Of a stretch of 64,000 nucleotides of DNA, positions 58,940 to 64,000 are shown piece after piece (the first letter of the stretch is position 1; each line of letters starts with the position of its first letter). The notes beneath the pieces are model-generated. The model was not told the origin of the DNA. It did no database searches and saw only the letters and a program-made list of their open reading frames with translations. Both the position numbers and the translations under genes were made by a program. The DNA is taken from the NCBI GenBank assembly GCA_034509735.1, contig JACGWO010000008.1, positions 17,867,864-17,931,863 of the forward strand, written 5' to 3'. The DNA is from Sesamum alatum. Its lineage: Eukaryota; Streptophyta; Magnoliopsida; Lamiales; Pedaliaceae.

Positions 58940-59760
58940 GGAAAAATGATTTTTCTAGTCTGCTAAGTATGTTCAATATTAATTTTAATCTGATAACTAT
59001 TTTTTTTTTTATTTAGTCTTTTAAATTTCAAAATTGATGAAATTTAGTTCGAAATAAAATTTTGTACACAATTTTCCAACGAGATTTTGAGAATCAACCG
59101 AAAATTGCCACGTAACAGGTAATTTGTTCAATTTTCGACAACTTATACACGTGTACAACAACGTGGCCATTAATACCGACTGGACTTTTTTTCAATATCA
59201 ATATTCCCAAAAAAATGTATAAAATTTTATAATTTGAATTCAAAAATTAAATTAAATTTTCTTAACTTTTTAAATATTTATTAACTTTATTTTAAAAACT
59301 TAAATTTCTTTTAATTACTTTTAATTAAATTTTAATTTAAAACCCCCTCCCATCGCCATCTCCACCACCACCCACCTCGCCCCTTCCCCCAGTCGCCTAC
59401 GGCAGTTGCCCAGACATCAGGGCGACCGCCCAGGTGTGAGAAGGGCGCGACTGAGGGAGGTGGGAGGGTCGTCTGTGGGGTTGGATCCTTTTTTTAAATA
59501 ATAATTTTATTTTTATAAATCGTAATTATACATATAATATAATTTTTTCCCAACATATCTTCCAACTCATTTTTTAAAGCCACATAGGATTAAATACCCC
59601 AAAAACTATCGAGTTGGTATGTCATGTCATTTTTTTAATAAATATCAAAATTTTCAGCTATCGAAGGACTAAATTTTATCAATTGACTAAATAAAAAATA
59701 GCAATAATTACTAAATTAAAATTAATATTAAATTTAGCGGACTAAAAACATAATTTCCCC
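58940..59760. mobile_element. MULE-like foldback element with a GC-rich core
   Basis: Arms of about 120 bp are inverted copies: the left GGAAAAATGATTTTTCTAGTC faces, in reverse, GGGGAAATTATGTTTTTAGTC from the right end. An 8-bp target duplication CCTAATTA lies at 58932-58939 and 59761-59768 (9 bp with one mismatch). The centre (about 59340-59490) is abruptly GC-rich and codon-like, unlike the AT-rich arms. Long arms and an 8-9-bp duplication fit a Mutator-type non-autonomous element. Confidence 0.7.
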
Positions 59761-59768
59761 CCTAATTA

Positions 59769-60819
59769 TATGAATTTATGACAGTTTATTATCTGCATCT
59801 CTATAGTTGCAATTGCAACTCCCATCAGCAATTAGGACATAACTCGCACCAAATTCAACATATATTTAATAAAAAAAATTATGAATAAGAATGTGAATAA
59901 AGAGATGGTACTCAGCCATCAATATGGTATCTACTTCCTCTTGTCCCTCATCGTTTGGGAATCTCAATAATATTCATTATATTGCCTTAAACTTGTTTGG
60001 TTTTCTTTTAACAGAAAAAAAATATATTTTCGTCTTCTTCTCTTTTTTATTTTTCTCCTTGGAGAATTAAAACATGTATATCTTTAAATTTTAGTTCCTT
60101 GTTCAGTGAGTATGGGGATATCGAAAGCGATGGACATTATATAAATAAAATATACACTGTATGACGAAAAGAGTATTTTTTGTAATTGTTATATAATACC
60201 CATAAGTTATCACACAACGTAAAATACACCCCTAATAGATAATATGAAAATCAACCATATTACCCAACATTTATTTTAAATGATAACAAGGCTAAATTTA
60301 TCGATCATATCCCACATTTTTATCCCAACGGGCCGTAGCCACAACCTTTTCCATCCAAAAAAGTAAATAGCCCCCAAATGTTGAATACACTTATAAGTAG
60401 GGTACATAAACTACAAAAAAAAAAAAAAAATTATTGCGGGATTTGGAGCGGATAATGCGACCGTTTCAAATCTCGGTCCAAACTAAAATGGGATGTATCT
60501 AGACATCCTTGGATGAACCTAGACACATTCCAATAATCACATTAATTAAGTATATATACGTGTATATACTATCATCAAAGTAAGAGAATTATTATTCATC
60601 TTTTTATAGGAAAAAGAAGAACATACACTCTCTAGAAAAAAAAAAAAAAAAAACACTCCCAAAGAAACACTAGGATCATTTGTTCTTCATTGGTCTAGGA
60701 TCATCTTGAAAAACAAAGCAAGATCAAGAAGAAACACTAACACAATAGTGTTCTCTCTTCTTGGATCCTATCCTCTAAGATCTGTTTTCTCTAACAAGAA
60801 AAACGAGATCTCTCCTGGT
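59769..60819. other. Intergenic and possible left part of copia C LTR
   Basis: AT-rich, with poly(A) runs near 60417 and 60637. The part right of about 60540, with a TATA-like TATATATACG and CT/GA-rich leader sequence, may already belong to the LTR of copia C, but no TG start could be fixed. Confidence 0.4.
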
Positions 60820-60828
60820 GTGGTATGA

Positions 60829-61141
60829 GGGGTAAATGCTTTTTTGGTCCGATAAGACTAGGGCATTATTTGTTTTGGTACCACAACTTAGGTAGGTGAC
60901 TGTTTTAGTCCCATTAAACACGTTTTTCAACTTTTTTTGTCCCAACATATCACTTTTTTTAGTTTTCTTGGTCCCAAAATATCATGTCATTTTTGGGACC
61001 TAAAAAACTAAAAACGTATTTTATGGGACCAAAAAACACTGAAGAACGTGTTTTATGGGGCTAAAACAACCACCTACCTAAGTTGTGGTACCAAAACAAA
61101 TAACGTCCTAATCTTACGGGATCAAAAAAGCATTTTACCCA
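60829..61141. mobile_element. Foldback MITE inside the copia C LTR (313 bp)
   Basis: The left end GGGGTAAATGCTTTTTTGG faces, in reverse, TGGGTAAAATGCTTTTTTG from the right, and complementarity runs about 110 bp (GGTACCACAACTTAGGTAGG in both arms). The flanks GTGGTATGA and GTGATGTGA agree at 7 of 9, a decayed 9-bp duplication as made by Mutator-type transposase. Confidence 0.75.
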
Positions 61142-61455
61142 GTGATGTGAACTTCGTTAGAGAGTTCATACATTTGAACTTGGTGAATGCTTCTGGCCGA
61201 GGAACAACGCTCGTAGCCGTACAATAAAGAATGCTACAAAAGTAATATTTAAGTTTACACTCTTGTAGTTTCTTTAATAACTTATCTATGCTCTATATAA
61301 TACATATGTTGTTTTATTATCATATTCTACATCGAACGTCCGGTTGAGTACCCAAGGGTACATTCCTTAGGATCTTGATGATATGCATTTGTTGCTTAAT
61401 TATTTTTCAAATATCGCTTCCGCTCGCGCTCACGAGCGAACCCTCTTATCCTTCA
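61142..61455 (+). mobile_element. Right part of the 5' LTR of copia C
   Basis: Contains GAGGAACAACGCTCGTAGC and TCGAACGTCCGGTTGAG, diverged equivalents of LTR A/B sequence, and ends TATCCTTCA just before the primer site. The left part is separated by the MITE. Confidence 0.7.
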
Positions 61456-61457
61456 AG

Positions 61458-61469
61458 TGGTATCAGAGC
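61458..61469 (+). other. Primer binding site, copia C
   Basis: TGGTATCAGAGC, as in A and B. Confidence 0.9.
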
Positions 61470-61704
61470 CCGGTTCGATGTAAGGAGTATAGTCCTATGA
61501 TTAGCATGTTCTACTTGCGTTTACGGCTTTATGGGCATCTTTATATCTATGACTATATAGATCAATGAACTCATTCATTTGTTTAAATTTGATGGACGTT
61601 ATATATGCAATTTTATGGATTGGATCTTAAAAATTGCATATTTATTTTTAGTTGTTTTATACAAATTTGCTGAAATGAGAAATGGAGAACCACGAACATA
61701 GACA

Positions 61705-61995
61705 AAACAGAACAACAGCGGCAGCGGTCGGCTGCCGCCCCTACTGGCTAGCGGGCGCGCGCGGGCTCTCACCTGAGCACAGCCTGACCGGTGTGCCTGC
61801 CAGCGTGGAAGCTGGCAGGGGCAGCCGCGCATACCATCCTGCGTGCAGGCAAAGGCCTGCGCGGCCTATGCTTTGACACATGCTGCTGGTCGAGGGCCAG
61901 CAGAAGCTGCTGCTCGGGGCCAGCGCATCACATGAGGCGCGCGCGTGCGGGCGGCCGACCAGTTGACACGACGGCTGCGCCGTTCTGTGCCGGTT
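61705..61995 (+). repeat. CG-rich island in the leader of copia C
   Basis: Shorter and less CpG-iterated than in A and B but at the same place relative to primer site and gag. Open frames here are compositional. Confidence 0.7.
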
Positions 61996-63411
61996 TTTGA
62001 TTTTTTTTTTTGGAAATTTGATTGTCAGGTAATTTCTGCATATTTTCTTAAAAAGGATTAATTTTGTATATTTGATTTCGAAATTATGGGATTTTTCCTT
62101 AGATCAAGTTTGCTCCATTAATTTGGGATTTTCTACATGTATTGGATGCATTGTGTATGATGTCTATTAAATTTAAAATTTGAAGCTTGTACATTATTTA
62201 TACATTTATATCTTGTGATGCTGGATATCACTTGGATATTTTAAATATCTATGTTAGCATGATTATTTTGTATAAATGTGCAATATGTGTTGATGGAGTC
62301 AACATGGGATGATCACAAGAGTCGTAGACCTTATGTATAAATGAATGGCATTTATTTATATTTATATCGGATGGTGCCTGCGTGCGTCTTGTTTTGGAAC
62401 TATCACCTCCCGTTTTTCGCCTCATGAAGTTAAGACTTGCTTATTTCCTCTTTTTCACGTATTACTTTTCAATGTAATGAGAGTAGTTAGAATATTTGGT
62501 GAGGTTTCATTCTGTAATAATAACAAGCCCACGAAGTCTGGGGCCCAAGGTGATACATCATGTCGTAAAACAAGAAGAGCCACAAGGCCTATTGGAATGA
62601 CAATGGGTTGATTACTTATGTAATAGTGTAGGACCACCTTAGACAAACCATAGACTTACTGCGGGCTCAGTGAGTCGCATAGATTGGGCTTGTGATCATC
62701 CTAACAAGGATTTTGCTATGTTTATTGCATGCGGCGTATTTATTTATCGCTTTATTGAATATTGGATATTTAATATGCAAAGACACTTAATGTGATGAGG
62801 TCTCGGTAGTTATCAAAATAAACTCTCATTTGGTTGGACCAAATAAAATATTAAGCCTAGAATGGACTTGGATCAAAATGCTTTTGATCCATCCAAGCCT
62901 TCGATCCACAATAATGTGGTGAGAAAGCTATCACTACTCAAGTGTGGTCTCACGAGTCGTGGCACACTTGGACTAGGGGAAAGCTGCACTATTGTTGTGA
63001 ACAAAGAGACTGCACTCGCTGTTTCCCTGTCTCACAAGTCATGAGGGGCGACAGTTGGGGCATGATTTGGTTGATGGGTCGGGCCCAACACTGAGTAACA
63101 TGGTTCACTTGGAGTCCTCGGAACCATGCGATAGGTGAGACAAAATATCTTGAGAATCTCATTGGTTGAGAATAATATTGGATATCTCCATGAGATTTTC
63201 TTTATGTGAATCGTAAAAGTGGGGCATGGAGATCACGCTTATGGATTCTGAGCCTAATAGGAAATGGTTTCCCGAAACTCCACTTGAGAGTGGTGACTTT
63301 CGTAGAAACATTGAGAGGGTTAAAGAGTGAAAGGCCATGTCTTCAACTTGAACTATAATATTACCATCATTTGCTAATTTCTGCTTTATATTTTTTTTTA
63401 TAAATGTAGAT
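61996..63411 (+). other. Long leader of copia C
   Basis: Non-coding. Shares with A and B the GATGATCACAAG, GAGTCGCATAG and paired TCTCACGAGTCGTGG / CTGTCTCACAAGTCATG blocks (62948 and 63028). Confidence 0.6.
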
Positions 63412-64000
63412 ATGTCTAAGAATACCTTAACCATGGTACTATAGACCAAAAACTTCAATGGCACGAACTATTCAGACTGGCTAAGAAACCTGAGGATTGC
63501 CCTCGATTTCCAAAACCAAGGCTACGTCTTGGACGAGCCGCCGCCGAGCGACTTGCTTGAGAGTCCATGCTAGAAGAACGTTTGACTTTGAAAAATGGCA
63601 TGAGGAAAATCGGAAAGTACACAGTATCATATTGGCTTCGATGTCTAACGACATCCAGAAGCAATATCATATGCTGCACAATGTCTACGTCATAATGCTC
63701 AGCATGAACAAGGTTTATGCGGTTCCAGATAGGCATATTCGATATGCCGCCACAAAAGCATTATTTGGAACTAAGCTAGCTGAAGGATCATCTGTACAAA
63801 GTCTTTGGGTCAAGATCCTATCCTTAGTGGAGAAGCTCGAGGACCTAAAAGCTGGGCTTAGCAATGACACGTACATTGATGTGATCCTTCAGTCGCTTCC
63901 TCCGTTCTATGACCCGTTTGTTGTCAACTACAACATGAATGGACTTGAGAAGTCCATTCATGAGTTAATCAACATGATGGTCCAATACGAGACAATGACC
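63412..64000 (+). pseudogene. Copia C gag, cut by the window edge
   Basis: MSKNTLTMVL, then a TAG where A and B have GAG, then KNFNGTNYSDWLRNLRIAL and NQGYVLDEPPP. A frameshift near 63570 is followed by HEENRKVHSIILASMSNDIQ-type sequence and VILQSLPPFYDPFVVNYNMN in a later frame. It is the same UBN2-type gag as A and B but clearly more diverged. The rest lies beyond 64000. Confidence 0.85.

Overview
The window reads as nuclear DNA of a flowering plant, a eudicot. It is AT-rich, has one intron-containing host gene of the Bet v 1/PR-10 family, and otherwise consists almost entirely of decayed, nested plant transposable elements: Ty1/copia, Ty3/gypsy Tat-like and chromovirus, L1-type LINE, hAT, CACTA and MULE-like foldback elements. 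An asterid, perhaps Lamiales, would fit the PR-10 protein, but that is a weak inference.

Layout, left to right. 1-4647: an internally deleted minus-strand Ty3/gypsy element (gag and integrase pieces, a 38-bp minisatellite, part of a 5' LTR), next to the 3' half of a plus-strand TNT1-94-like copia element (4713-6932). 7201-29604: a nest. Two pieces of a chromovirus (LTR fragment at 7201-8148; pol tail plus 3' LTR at 27131-29604) enclose copia element A (from 8149). A's 3' LTR is split by copia element B (16443-26645), which has two 1998-bp LTRs and a 5-bp target duplication, CAGTC. 29881-30543: a PR-10 gene on the minus strand with two exons, the only apparently intact host gene. 30855-32956: foldback MITE pieces and a CACTA element. 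32957-44480: a minus-strand Tat-like gypsy element with an antisense (plus-strand) extra ORF region present as two tandem copies of about 2.9 kb, a 33-bp minisatellite, and an integrase interrupted by a reverse-oriented copia LTR flanked by 147-bp direct repeats. 44481-49979: an intronless DEAH-box (PRP43/DEAH2-3-like) helicase pseudogene split by a 4-kb insertion carrying a gutted hAT transposase. 50106-52604: small non-autonomous elements and intergenic sequence. 52619-58533: a full-length but dead LINE with a 14-bp target duplication. 58940-59760 and 60829-61141: foldback elements. From about 61143 to the right edge: a third copia element (C) of the A/B type, cut by the window end.

No element appears able to move by itself: every polyprotein has stop codons or frameshifts. 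The most unusual observations are the tandem duplication of the antisense ORF region inside a Tat-like element, the 147-bp repeats around the copia LTR, the hypervariable CG-rich islands in the 2-kb leaders of copia A, B and C together with a conserved pair of motifs downstream, and a foldback element with a GC-rich core. No CRISPR array, tRNA, rRNA or bacterial-type operon is visible. Boundaries and similarities were judged by eye.
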